Assembly: GCA_938005615.1 (NCBI GenBank)
Contig: CALLMV010000013.1
Location: forward strand, 1 to 64,000
Source: an uncultured Verrucomicrobiae bacterium
GTDB lineage: Bacteria > Verrucomicrobiota > Verrucomicrobiia > JADLBR01 > CALLMV01
Length of the DNA: 64,000 nt
Reading direction: 5' to 3'
Shown here: in pieces, positions 1 to 8,400 of the stretch
How positions within the stretch are numbered: the stretch's first letter is position 1
How the letters are laid out: each line of letters starts with the position of its first letter
Notes under the pieces: model-generated
What the model was told of the DNA's origin: nothing
What the model saw: the letters and a program-made list of their open reading frames with translations, nothing else
The model's database searches: none
Position numbers and translations under genes: made by a program

Positions 1-78
1 AAAAATTTCTCAGCTTTTTTTAATTCGCTCTTCAGATCATTATGGTAATGCGATCCCAATCTCAGCCTTGGGCATGAT

Positions 79-2112
79 TCAAATCTCAAACTGCAAATTT
101 TTACCAGAACGCGGATAAGGATCATCAGGGAATTTTTTGCGCAGTTGCTCGTAACACCCCAATGCCATCAGGGGCCAGTTGTTGCGGTACATGTCGTAGC
201 GTAAATAAAACACCCTCGGAAAACCTGTACCTGTCGTCTGCGTCTCAGACCAAGAGCCATCAGCATTTTGTGTATCCAGAAGATAACGGATCCCCGCCTG
301 TAAAGAAGGACGAAAGGGATTGCCACAGGCGACTAGGCCCATGATGGCCCAAGCTGTCTGTGAGGCGGTGGAGGGTCCTTTGCCTTTGAGCGCAGGATCA
401 TCGTAAGATGCACATGACTCGCCCCAGCCGCCATCAGAGTTCTGGCAGCTCTCCAACCAGTCGCGGGCACGCACGATCCAGTCTTCATTCATATCGTAAC
501 CGATGGCGGCCAGACCGCGAAGAGCTTGGAACGTTCCATAAATGTAGTTCACACCCCAGCGCCCCCACCAGGAGCCGTCACGGAGCTGCGTGCGTTTGAG
601 CATCTCCACAGCACGGCGAATGGCCCGATGACTTCGTGCAAATCCCAGCTTGCCTAAGCATTCGATGACTTTGGCGGTGATGTCCGAGCAGGTGGGGTCG
701 AGGATGGCGTTGTGGTCTGCAAAGGGCACATCCTCGAGCCAACGTTTAGTGACATCTTTATCGAAAGCGGCCCAGCCTCCATCTTTGCATTGGAAGCTGA
801 GCAGCCAAGCGGTGGCACGGTCGATAAGTTGTTTCTTTTCCTCTTCGTTTGCCCAATCAATCAAGCGCAAGGCCAGGAGTACCTTGGCAGTGTCGTCCAC
901 ATCAGGGTAATATTTGTTGTTGTACTCAAAGGCCCAACCAGAGGCAACTGGATGCGGATTCTTCACTTTCCAATCGCCTCGAAAGTCTTTGATTTCCTTG
1001 CTTAGGAGCCATTGGGCAGCTTTTTGAAGTTCTGGGCTATTGGCCGGTAAGCCGGATTCGGCGAGGGCAACGGCTGTGATAGCAGTATCCCAGACCGGGG
1101 AAAGACAGGGCTGGATGCGCAAGTCGCCTGTTTCCGGGTCTTCAACGTCGAGTCCTTCTAGATCCCGTCGGATTTTCTGTATGATGGGGTGGTCATCGGA
1201 ATATCCAAGACACTTGAGTGCGATGGTGCTGAAGACCATGCCGGGAAAGATCGCGCCTAGGCCATCGGATCCTTCGCCACTGCGCTCTACAATCCACTCT
1301 TCCGCCTTTTTAAGGGCGTGGGCGCGTAGCGGTTTCCAAGGTAGCTTTTCCAAGAGCTTGAGCGTGTAATCCCAACGTAGAAAAAAGTTGCGCCAAGTGA
1401 AAAGTTGGGGGTCTTGCTTCAGAGAGAAATTGTCGCTCTCTGTGCCGTATGGGAAAAGTTCGTGAATATGCTTTTCTGGTGGTAAGTATTTAGTGGGGCG
1501 AAAGTGGTTAATGATGGACAATGGTACGAGCATAGCACGCGACCAAGAAGAGAGGTCGTAAATGGAGAAGTAAAACCTGTTGGGAAACAGAATCATCTCT
1601 ACGGGAATCGTAGGTAGGTAGTTCCAGGAAAACTGACCAAACATGGCCAGCCACATTTTGTTGTATGTGTTCATTCGCGGCACTCCACCCAGGCGCATGA
1701 TATTGGCCTGGGCTCGACGCATGACGGGCTCATCGGGTGGAATGCCAGCAAGTTTCAGAGCAAAGTAGGCTTTTACTGAGGCATTTACCTCAGATGGTCC
1801 CCCCTCGTAGATATTCCAACCCCCATCAGGAAGCTGGCGATCGAGGATGCCTTTGACTAGTTTGGACTGGCGTGAAAAGTCTACTTCGCCAAGCCAATAC
1901 ATGAAGAAGATCCAGTCACTGTGCAGGGTCGAATCCACAGTGAGTTCTGCACACCAATGGCCATCTTGCTTCTGAAGGCCGATCAAGTGATGTTGTGCCA
2001 AACGTATGGCTTGACGCACACGTGTTGGAGTGTCCAAGGTGATGAGCTGGAGTTGGGAAGTGGTGGTGCGTACAACAGTGCGACTTGCTGCTTGTACTGA
2101 TGCAGATGGCAT
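79..2112 (-). CDS. shc: Squalene-hopene cyclase
   Basis: This 677-residue protein matches the usual length of bacterial squalene-hopene cyclases, which fold squalene into hopene/hopanol at the membrane as the committed step of hopanoid synthesis. The general-acid motif DVDD (DxDD) is at about residues 404-407. QW-type repeats are visible throughout, for example QLPDGGWN near residue 93, CKDGGWAAFD, RDGSWWGRWG, SDGGWGES and ADGSWSET. The ATG start is followed by a variable N-terminal stretch before the first repeat. No hpnC/D/E squalene synthesis genes are in the window, but an HpnB/CrtQ-like glycosyltransferase lies at 24973. Family assignment is firm; substrate preference is inferred. Confidence 0.96.
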   Translation of the reverse strand: MPSASVQAASRTVVRTTTSQLQLITLDTPTRVRQAIRLAQHHLIGLQKQDGHWCAELTVDSTLHSDWIFFMYWLGEVDFSRQSKLVKGILDRQLPDGGWNIYEGGPSEVNASVKAYFALKLAGIPPDEPVMRRAQANIMRLGGVPRMNTYNKMWLAMFGQFSWNYLPTIPVEMILFPNRFYFSIYDLSSWSRAMLVPLSIINHFRPTKYLPPEKHIHELFPYGTESDNFSLKQDPQLFTWRNFFLRWDYTLKLLEKLPWKPLRAHALKKAEEWIVERSGEGSDGLGAIFPGMVFSTIALKCLGYSDDHPIIQKIRRDLEGLDVEDPETGDLRIQPCLSPVWDTAITAVALAESGLPANSPELQKAAQWLLSKEIKDFRGDWKVKNPHPVASGWAFEYNNKYYPDVDDTAKVLLALRLIDWANEEEKKQLIDRATAWLLSFQCKDGGWAAFDKDVTKRWLEDVPFADHNAILDPTCSDITAKVIECLGKLGFARSHRAIRRAVEMLKRTQLRDGSWWGRWGVNYIYGTFQALRGLAAIGYDMNEDWIVRARDWLESCQNSDGGWGESCASYDDPALKGKGPSTASQTAWAIMGLVACGNPFRPSLQAGIRYLLDTQNADGSWSETQTTGTGFPRVFYLRYDMYRNNWPLMALGCYEQLRKKFPDDPYPRSGKNLQFEI

Positions 2113-2216
2113 TGAGATACTTTCTCAGAGTTTATTTCATGGTCAAATAATATCCTGTTTTGGCCGCGACCGGGTGAGGGCTTGCTTTCGCACAGAATGC
2201 CGCGCAGTCTATCGCC

Positions 2217-2654
2217 GTGAGTGCAAATGTGATGAGTCCTGATGTGCAGGCCTCTGTGGTTTGTGAGGACGTTCGTATGGAGATAAACGGTTCGCAGACG
2301 CTCGTTGGCGTGATCAACGCCATCGTCGCTCCACAGTTGCCCATCCGCATGCTCAAGTGCTGTATTTGGACGCGTTGGTGCTCGGGCGAGGGCACCTTTA
2401 CGCAGCGCGCCCGCATTGTGGCCCCCGACGAAGAGTCCGTCGTGTGTGAAAATTCTGTGCAATTCCGCCTCAACACCGTGGAGATACACGCGACCAATGT
2501 GCACTTCTTTTCTGGTATTCAGTTTGACCACTACGGCTTTTACCACGTGGAGATTTATTTGGAGGAGGATCTGCGACTGCGGTATCCGCTGGCAGTCGTG
2601 CGCCCACAACAGTTGCAGCAGCCGCAAATGCCTTTGCAAGATCCCCCGCTCTAA
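2217..2654 (+). CDS. Conserved hypothetical protein (DUF6941-like)
   Basis: This is a small soluble protein of about 145 residues, starting at GTG 2217 or in-frame ATG 2232. It has no signal peptide or membrane segment. The pattern, an N-terminal CEDVRME segment, a central beta-rich part and a C-terminal YHVEIYLEE strand, resembles the DUF6941 family, whose function is unknown. I favour it over the longer antisense ORFs because it ends neatly 11 bp before the convergent methyltransferase gene and has protein-like composition. It is divergent from shc. The family name is from memory of the pattern and is moderate in confidence. Confidence 0.7.
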   Translation: MSANVMSPDVQASVVCEDVRMEINGSQTLVGVINAIVAPQLPIRMLKCCIWTRWCSGEGTFTQRARIVAPDEESVVCENSVQFRLNTVEIHATNVHFFSGIQFDHYGFYHVEIYLEEDLRLRYPLAVVRPQQLQQPQMPLQDPPL

Positions 2655-2665
2655 GGTGGGGCGCT

Positions 2666-4003
2666 TCAGCCTCTCCGGCCAAAGGTAATAACACACTCGC
2701 AATGGTGGGTTTGAGGAAACAGATCAAACGGGCGAACGCGGTACACTTCATAACCGCCCGCCAGTAGCAGCCGGGCATCACGCGCTTGGGTGCCGGGATG
2801 ACAACTCACATACACAATCGCACGTGGCCGATAGCTCAGCAGTTGCTGTAAGAAACTTTGGCTACAACCTGCTCGCGGCGGATCCAGCACCACAACAGTT
2901 TCATCACCAGCAGTCCGGACCTGTGCAAAAATATCCTCGGCTGAACCGAGGAAAAAAGTAGCATTGTCCACATGATTATGTGCGGCGTTTTGTCGGGCCC
3001 AATGAAGGGAGTCTTCACTGATTTCGATCCCCGTGACTGTTGCAAAAACCGACGCGGCACATAAGCCTAACAGCCCGCTGCCGCAGTAAACATCCAGCAA
3101 GTGTTTCGCACCTGTGGCGGATGCCTCCGAAGTGATGTAGCTAGTAAATCCGGGCAAGATAGAGGCGTTGTTTTGGAAGAACGCGCCGGCAGGATAGAGA
3201 AATTCGAGTGCACCCACACGCTGGCGGCAGATTTCATGCGGCTGGGTATGTACACCCTGATCGCTTACCCGCAGCAGCACTGTGGCCCCGCGCTTAATTT
3301 TTGATGCGCGGCTGCGGATTTGGGATCTCAACGCAGGAAGCGCCTCGTTTATCTCCGCCCGTGCGATAGGGCAGTGCTCGACATCCACCAGCACGTGTCG
3401 AGTACCTGCTCGCAAAAAACCAATGGCACCAATCTCGCCGCTTCGCGGTGAGGCAAAGTGCGGGGTGATCTTGGTGCGGTATCCGTACTGCTCAGGGCTG
3501 GGTGTGACGGGATCAACTTCCGCAGTGATGCCTGCAAGGCGCAGCAGTGTCTCACGGATGCCTTGGCGTTTCCATTCGAGCTGCGCCTGGTAAGTCATGT
3601 GTTGAAGCTGGCAGCCACCACATTGCCCAAATAGCTTGCACTGCGGTTCTACCCGCATGGGCGATGGTCTAAGAACACGCATCAAATCTGCTTGGGAGTA
3701 GTTTTTGTAGTTGCGAAAAATTCTGGCCAACACGCGTTCGCCCGGAATGCTGTGGGGCACCTGCACGACCCAGCGGGAAATCTTGCCGTCGGTGCTGAAC
3801 ACATCGGTGCGAGCAAGACCTTCGCCAGTTTGCGTGAGTGTCTCAATCTCCAACTCTAACTCTTGATGGTAACTGAAGGGCCAATTACGAAAGGTCTGCT
3901 TCACTCGTGCCACGGCCAAGAAGTGCCATATCAACTGGGGCAGGGAAAGGCGGGAATTTGCGCTGTGTGAATTGTCTGAAAACGCTGTTGCGTTGAATCG
4001 CAC
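2666..4003 (-). CDS. TrmA/RlmD-family RNA (uracil-5-)-methyltransferase
   Basis: This SAM-dependent enzyme makes 5-methyluridine in rRNA or tRNA. An N-terminal TRAM-like beta domain (around residues 48-115) is followed by the Fe-S cluster signature CKLFGQCGGC and a later EHCPIAR cysteine. Next come the SAM-binding segment LLDVYCGSGLLGL and the catalytic region VSCHPGTQARD with the nucleophilic Cys. DPPRAGC is the conserved DPPR motif. The track start is GTG at 4003, only 23 bp from the divergent aat start. The first roughly 33 residues are not TRAM-like, so an internal GTG start (VKQTFRNWPF) is possible. Which RNA base it modifies (23S U1939, U747 or tRNA U54) cannot be decided here. Confidence 0.9.
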   Translation of the reverse strand: MRFNATAFSDNSHSANSRLSLPQLIWHFLAVARVKQTFRNWPFSYHQELELEIETLTQTGEGLARTDVFSTDGKISRWVVQVPHSIPGERVLARIFRNYKNYSQADLMRVLRPSPMRVEPQCKLFGQCGGCQLQHMTYQAQLEWKRQGIRETLLRLAGITAEVDPVTPSPEQYGYRTKITPHFASPRSGEIGAIGFLRAGTRHVLVDVEHCPIARAEINEALPALRSQIRSRASKIKRGATVLLRVSDQGVHTQPHEICRQRVGALEFLYPAGAFFQNNASILPGFTSYITSEASATGAKHLLDVYCGSGLLGLCAASVFATVTGIEISEDSLHWARQNAAHNHVDNATFFLGSAEDIFAQVRTAGDETVVVLDPPRAGCSQSFLQQLLSYRPRAIVYVSCHPGTQARDARLLLAGGYEVYRVRPFDLFPQTHHCECVITFGRRG

Positions 4004-4026
4004 GCCAAGTTGTGCAGTCTGGGTTC

Positions 4027-4689
4027 ATGCGAGTACTGTGGATACCGCCAGGCAAGAGGCCACTGTTTCCGGAGCCAGAGTCCTTGGAGCCCGACGAGCA
4101 CGGGCTGGTGGCCTTGGGCGGTGATATCGCACCCGACGCTTTGGTGGAGGCCTACTCCAAGGGCATTTTCCCCTGGGACGGGAATTTCCCTCATCCTTGG
4201 TTTTCTCCGCAAAACAGGGCGATTTTGGAGCCCTCGCAGTTTCATGTGTCTCACTCCTTACGAAAGTTAGCAGTGTCTGGAAAATACCGCGTTGAGTTTG
4301 ATGTGATGTTTCCGCAAGTGATGCGCCGCTGCATGCTCATCCCCCGGCGAGGGCAAAGCGGAACTTGGATTAGTGAAGAAATGGTGCAGTCTTATACGAC
4401 GCTGTTTAACGCAGGGCTGGGGTTTTGCGCCATTACGCTGGATCAAAACGATCGGCTCGTAGGTGGTTTGTACGGTGTGAAGCTGGGACGTGCGTACTTT
4501 GGAGAGTCCATGTTTAGTGCCGAGCGAGATGCGTCAAAGCTCGCTTTGATGAAATTGTGCCAAAAGCTACTGCGTGAAGGTGTGGAATGGATCGATTGTC
4601 AACAGGATACTGCGCACCTGCGCTCGCTCGGGAGCCGCATCGTGAGCCGACCTCAATTCCTAAAACTTCTGCAAGAGGCTGTAAGATAA
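4027..4689 (+). CDS. aat: Leucyl/phenylalanyl-tRNA--protein transferase
   Basis: This enzyme transfers Leu or Phe from aminoacyl-tRNA to N-terminal Arg/Lys of proteins, feeding the ClpS/ClpAP N-degron pathway in the cytoplasm. The family signatures are present in order: LVALGGDIAPDALVEAYSKG, FPW, FSPQNRAIL, FHVSHSLRK, TWISEEMVQSY, GGLYGVKLGRAYFGESMFS and the final WIDCQQDTAHLRSLGS. I chose the ATG at 4027 (MRVLWIPPG) because the extra five residues of the longer ORF (ATG 4012) are not family-like. Length (220 aa) is normal. Confidence 0.95.
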   Translation: MRVLWIPPGKRPLFPEPESLEPDEHGLVALGGDIAPDALVEAYSKGIFPWDGNFPHPWFSPQNRAILEPSQFHVSHSLRKLAVSGKYRVEFDVMFPQVMRRCMLIPRRGQSGTWISEEMVQSYTTLFNAGLGFCAITLDQNDRLVGGLYGVKLGRAYFGESMFSAERDASKLALMKLCQKLLREGVEWIDCQQDTAHLRSLGSRIVSRPQFLKLLQEAVR

Positions 4690-5073
4690 TATTTGCACCC
4701 TAAAAAGATTTCTCCCTTCGCTTCAACGGAAGATTTCTCGCTGCGCTCGAAATGACAAAATAGCAAACGAAGCAAACACTTACGGGGAGCGCGGGCAAGA
4801 TGTCTGCGATTTCGCGGCCAAGATGGCCGCCCTCCTTTGCGGAGCCTCAGACAGCGCCCCTCCCAAGCGAAAGCTTAGGAACGGGCTCCCCCTTTCAGCG
4901 AAAGCCTGAAAATATTTCCTTAACCGACAGACGCACAGATCGTAAAAGCGCGCTGGCGCAGAACAAAAATACTTTGCTTTAACATATGGACAATCCGGAA
5001 GGCGCCGAGGATGGCGCCCTTCCCTGTTGCAAGCGGCATCCCTCCCTGCGCGGGAGGGGCCGGCGGTTTTGTG
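4690..5073. other. Intergenic region between aat and ahcY with hairpins
   Basis: This is about 380 bp between convergent genes with no convincing ORF. A perfect 7-bp stem (CCCTCCC / GGGAGGG, loop TGCGC, 5040-5058) lies 15 bp beyond the ahcY stop on the minus strand. A second, slightly bulged hairpin built on GGCGCC arms lies at about 4998-5024. Neither has a clear U tract, so they are candidate 3'-end structures and not classic terminators. The segment TTCTCGCTGCGCTCGAA near 4734 looks like a short interspersed near-palindrome. Confidence 0.5.
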
Positions 5074-6528
5074 TTAGTAGCGGTAGTGATCGGACTTGAA
5101 GGGGCCGTTGACGGGCACACCGATGTAATCGGCCTGCTCTTTTGTGAGTTTGGTGAGGCGGCAGCCGATGCGTTCGAGGTGGAGGCGGGCGACTTCTTCG
5201 TCGAGGTGTTTGGGAAGGACTTCGACGCCGATTTTCTTTTTGTCGCGGTTTTGCCAGAGGTCAATTTGGGCAAGAACCTGGTTGGTGAAGGAGTTGGACA
5301 TGACGAAGCTGGGGTGGCCCGTGGCGCAGCCGAGGTTGACGAGGCGGCCTTTGGCGAGGAGGTAGATGCTACGTCCGTTGGGGAAGGTGTATTTGTCCAC
5401 GGCGCCGACTTCTTCGGGTTTGATGGAGGTGATGGTGATGCCGGGGAGGGCGTTGAGTTTGTCGACTTGGATTTCGTTGTCGAAGTGGCCGATGTTGCAG
5501 ACGATGGCCTGGTCTTTCATCTGCTGGAGGTGTTCGACGGTAATGATGTCGCGGTTGCCTGTGGTGGTGACGTAGATGTCCGCCACGCCGAGGGTGTCTT
5601 CGACGGTGAGGACGCGGAAGCCTTCCATGGCGGCTTGGAGAGCACAGATGGGATCGATCTCGGTGACTATGACGTTGGCGCCCATGCCTTTGAGGGCGAA
5701 GGCGCAGCCTTTGCCGACGTCGCCGTAGCCGCAGACCACGGCGGTTTTGCCGGCGATCATCACGTCGGTGGCGCGTTTAATGCCGTCAATGAGGGATTCG
5801 CGGCAGCCGTAAAGGTTGTCGAATTTGGCTTTGGTGACGGAGTCGTTGACGTTGATGGCGGGGAACAGGAGGGTGCCAGCTTTGGCGAAGGCGATGAGGC
5901 GCTTGACGCCGGTAGTTGTCTCTTCGCTGACGCCTTTGATTTCAGGCACCCATTTGTGGAAGATGCCGGGTTGTTCTTTGGCGATTTTTTTGAGGAGGTT
6001 TTTGATGACTTGTTCTTCGTGGGAGGCGGAGGGGGAGTCGACCCATTTGTCTCCGTTTTCCATTTCGTAGCCTTTGTGGATGAGGAGTGTGGCATCGCCG
6101 CCGTCGTCCACGATGAGTTGGGGGCCGAGTCCGCCAGGGTGGCTGAGGGCGCGCCAGGTGCAGTCCCAGTATTCTTCGAGGCTTTCGCCTTTCCAGGCGA
6201 AGACGGGGATGTGGCGGGCGGCGATGGCGGCGGCGGCGTGGTCTTGGGTGGAGTAGATGTTGCAGGAAGCCCAGCGGACAGAGGCGCCGAGGTCGGCGAG
6301 GGTTTCGATGAGGACGGCGGTCTGGATCGTCATGTGGAGCGAACCGGTGATGCGGACGCCATCGAGGGGTTTTTGTGGGCCGTATTTGGCGCGGACGGAC
6401 ATGAGGCCGGGCATTTCGTGTTCGGCGATGTCAATTTCTTTGCGGCCAAAGTCGGCGAGGGTGATGTCTTTGACAAGGTAGTCGGTGAATTTAGTAGATG
6501 TGGCGGGTTTTTCGAGTGTTGCTGGCAT
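5074..6528 (-). CDS. ahcY: Adenosylhomocysteinase (SAH hydrolase)
   Basis: This enzyme reversibly hydrolyses S-adenosylhomocysteine to adenosine and homocysteine, relieving methyltransferase product inhibition. The protein is 484 aa. The substrate domain has [14 protein letters not shown] and a D-H-A-A-A segment near residues 96-100. The NAD-binding loop GYGDVGKG is at about 267-274, and the C-terminus DHYRY is the family hallmark that closes the neighbouring subunit's NAD site. The long bacterial-type insert (about residues 155-195) is present. An AAAGGA ribosome binding site precedes the ATG. It lies 36 bp downstream of metK on the same strand, so the two SAM-cycle genes form an operon. Confidence 0.97.
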   Translation of the reverse strand: MPATLEKPATSTKFTDYLVKDITLADFGRKEIDIAEHEMPGLMSVRAKYGPQKPLDGVRITGSLHMTIQTAVLIETLADLGASVRWASCNIYSTQDHAAAAIAARHIPVFAWKGESLEEYWDCTWRALSHPGGLGPQLIVDDGGDATLLIHKGYEMENGDKWVDSPSASHEEQVIKNLLKKIAKEQPGIFHKWVPEIKGVSEETTTGVKRLIAFAKAGTLLFPAINVNDSVTKAKFDNLYGCRESLIDGIKRATDVMIAGKTAVVCGYGDVGKGCAFALKGMGANVIVTEIDPICALQAAMEGFRVLTVEDTLGVADIYVTTTGNRDIITVEHLQQMKDQAIVCNIGHFDNEIQVDKLNALPGITITSIKPEEVGAVDKYTFPNGRSIYLLAKGRLVNLGCATGHPSFVMSNSFTNQVLAQIDLWQNRDKKKIGVEVLPKHLDEEVARLHLERIGCRLTKLTKEQADYIGVPVNGPFKSDHYRY

Positions 6529-6564
6529 AGTGTGTCCTTTCTTTGGGGTGTTTATTGGCGGGTG

Positions 6565-7743
6565 TTATTTGATAGCTTTTTTGAGTTCGGCTGTTTTGTT
6601 GGGGTTTTCCCACGGGATGTTTTTGTAGTTGGAGGTGTGGCCGAAGTGGCCGTAGTTGGTGCTGTGGGAGTAGATGGGGCGAAGGAGGTCGAGCTGAGCG
6701 ATGATGTCGGCCGGTTTGAAGGAGAAGACGGAGTTAACGGCTTTAAGGATTTTGGCCGGCGCGACGGTCTCTGTGCCGAAGGTGTCGAGGGCGATGGAGA
6801 CGGGTTTGGGGTAGCCGATAGCGTAGGCGAGTTGGAGTTCGACGCGACGAGCGAGTTTGGCGGCCACGATGTTTTTGGCCACCCAGCGGGCGAAGTAGGC
6901 CGCTGAGCGATCTACCTTCGAGGGATCCTTGCCGGAGAAAGCACCGCCTCCGTGGCGACCCATGCCGCCGTAGGTGTCGACGATGATTTTGCGGCCAGTG
7001 AGGCCGGAGTCGCCCTGAGGGCCGCCAATGACGAATTGGCCGGTGGGGTTGATGAGGTATTGGGTTTTGTTGTTAAGGAGGTTGGCGGGGAGTGTTTTTT
7101 TGATGATGTGTTCGATGAGAAAGTCTTCGATGGTGGCGCGGGGTGTGCCCGCGGCGTGTTGAGTGGAGATGACGACGCAGGTGATCTCTACAGGCTGACC
7201 GTCCTGATAGCGAACGGAAACCTGGGTTTTGGCATCGGGGCGCAGCCAGGGGTGTTTGCCGGATTTGCGCTCAGCGGTGAGGGCGCGACCGAGGCGGTGG
7301 GCAAAGATAATGGGAGAGGGCATCAGCTCGGGGGTTTCATCGCAAGCGAAGCCGAACATGAGGCCTTGGTCGCCAGCGCCTTGCTCTGCGCCTTTTTTGC
7401 CTTTGGCAGCGCGAGCATCTACGCCCTGGGCGATGTCGGGGCTTTGTTGGGTAATTGCTTTGGTGATGAAAACTTTATCGGCGTGAAAGACGTCGTCGTC
7501 GTGGATGTAGCCGATGCGGCGGATCGTGTCGCGAACGACGGTTTCGGTGTCAAACTTGGCTTTTGTGGTGATTTCGCCAGCAAGGACGACGAGGTTGGAT
7601 TTGACGAGTGTTTCGCAGGCGACGCGAGAGTGTTTGTCCTGGGCGAAGCAGGCGTCAACGATGGCGTCGGAGATGGTGTCGGCGACTTTGTCGGGATGAC
7701 CTTCGCCTACGGATTCGGAAGAGAAGATACAATCATTTATCAT
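6565..7743 (-). CDS. metK: S-adenosylmethionine synthetase
   Basis: This enzyme makes SAM from methionine and ATP. It has 392 residues, the standard size, starting [19 protein letters not shown], which carries the ATP-site [14 protein letters not shown] and the P-loop-like [19 protein letters not shown] are intact. No Shine-Dalgarno sequence precedes the ATG. Instead a TTGACA-16-TATCAA promoter places the predicted transcription start at or within a base of the ATG, so the mRNA is probably leaderless (inference). A perfect 9-bp inverted repeat spans the start codon (separate entry). It is followed by ahcY. Confidence 0.97.
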   Translation of the reverse strand: MINDCIFSSESVGEGHPDKVADTISDAIVDACFAQDKHSRVACETLVKSNLVVLAGEITTKAKFDTETVVRDTIRRIGYIHDDDVFHADKVFITKAITQQSPDIAQGVDARAAKGKKGAEQGAGDQGLMFGFACDETPELMPSPIIFAHRLGRALTAERKSGKHPWLRPDAKTQVSVRYQDGQPVEITCVVISTQHAAGTPRATIEDFLIEHIIKKTLPANLLNNKTQYLINPTGQFVIGGPQGDSGLTGRKIIVDTYGGMGRHGGGAFSGKDPSKVDRSAAYFARWVAKNIVAAKLARRVELQLAYAIGYPKPVSIALDTFGTETVAPAKILKAVNSVFSFKPADIIAQLDLLRPIYSHSTNYGHFGHTSNYKNIPWENPNKTAELKKAIK

Positions 7744-7759
7744 TGATGATTGATAAATG
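7734..7759 (-). promoter_or_regulatory. Palindrome over the metK -10 region and start codon (candidate operator)
   Basis: The arms CATTTATCA (7734-7742) and TGATAAATG (7751-7759) are a perfect 9-bp inverted repeat separated by 8 bp. The ATG (7743-7741, minus strand) and the proposed -10 hexamer (7755-7750) both lie inside it. A protein bound here would block metK transcription, while in RNA it could fold only if transcription began upstream. SahR- or MetJ-like control of SAM-cycle genes is a known theme; which regulator acts here is unknown. Confidence 0.5.
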
Positions 7760-7777
7760 TTTTTTCAGAGTTGTCAA
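7750..7777 (-). promoter_or_regulatory. Putative metK promoter
   Basis: On the minus strand a consensus -35 TTGACA (7777-7772) is followed after 16 bp by TATCAA (7755-7750). The expected start is about 7 bp further, at the A of the metK ATG. It sits in the 54-bp gap after the stop of the upstream cassette gene, so metK-ahcY can be expressed independently of the pilin-like cassette. Confidence 0.5.
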
Positions 7778-7797
7778 GGCTTATGTCGGATAGGTTC

Positions 7798-8400
7798 TTA
7801 TCGGCGGATGTCCGGTACGTTTGCCGTTTCCTTGAAGAGCCAAGGGGTCTCATGCAAAGGCAGAAGAAGACCAGAGAAACTCGAGTAGACCACTCGCCAA
7901 TCTTCGCGAATGATTTCACCTGGCTTAGTCCAAGTCGCGTTGAGTGGCGCTTGCTGCGTAGTTATCCCGCCTAGACTGGCGTGGATAGCTACAGGGCCTC
8001 CAAAACGTTTTGTCGTATTCGGGGTTACATAGAAAAAGAAACGGTTTTTCCCTTTAGGAATATTGAAGAAACCAACTTCCCTTTTGGAGGCACGGAAGCG
8101 GCTTTCTTGTTTTAAGAGCACCTCGACCTGCAGGTAAACTTCATCGTTCCACTGTGGCAGAGAGTCAAAAGTTACTGTGACTCTTCCCCAAGGCAGAGCA
8201 CCCTCGATGAGAGGGAGTTCGTCGTATTTTATTTCGAGGTTAGCAAGTGTCATAGCAGGCTCTTGTTGTTGCTGCTGTGTTTGAGTTTCGGTAGGGTCAA
8301 CATCCTGGGTATACCCCGGGGATTGAGACCTCAGTAAATGGGTTGTGAAGTTAGTGAAGAAACAAGTGACTGTTAATATTTTTATTAATGGTTTTTTCAT
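7798..8400 (-). CDS. Hypothetical exported protein, fifth gene of the Verru_Chthon cassette
   Basis: I do not recognise a named family. The 200-residue product starts with a basic-hydrophobic segment (MKKPLIKILTVTCFFTNF) compatible with a signal peptide. A Gln run (QTQQQQQ, about residue 41) follows, and then a beta-rich domain containing VTVTFDSLPQWNDEVYLQVEVL and a conserved-looking C-terminal REDWRVVYSSFSG. Its ATG overlaps the stop of cassette protein A by 4 bp (8397-8400). It is therefore translationally coupled and is the last gene of the D-B-C-A operon. By position it may be an exported or periplasmic partner of the pilin-like proteins. Confidence 0.8.
   Translation of the reverse strand: MKKPLIKILTVTCFFTNFTTHLLRSQSPGYTQDVDPTETQTQQQQQEPAMTLANLEIKYDELPLIEGALPWGRVTVTFDSLPQWNDEVYLQVEVLLKQESRFRASKREVGFFNIPKGKNRFFFYVTPNTTKRFGGPVAIHASLGGITTQQAPLNATWTKPGEIIREDWRVVYSSFSGLLLPLHETPWLFKETANVPDIRR

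Noticed and set aside
5011-6906. 631-codon plus-strand ORF opposite ahcY and metK
   Set aside because: It is rich in Gly, Asp, Val and Phe with no domain, and it lies antisense to two clearly conserved genes. It is a mirror of their third-position codon bias.
6952-7746. 264-codon plus-strand ORF opposite metK
   Set aside because: Same artefact of codon bias; the composition is not protein-like and metK on the other strand is unambiguous.
7744-7797. SAM or SAH riboswitch upstream of metK
   Set aside because: The gap is 54 bp, the predicted start is at the ATG, and I see none of the conserved cores of SAM-I, SAM-II or SAH riboswitches.
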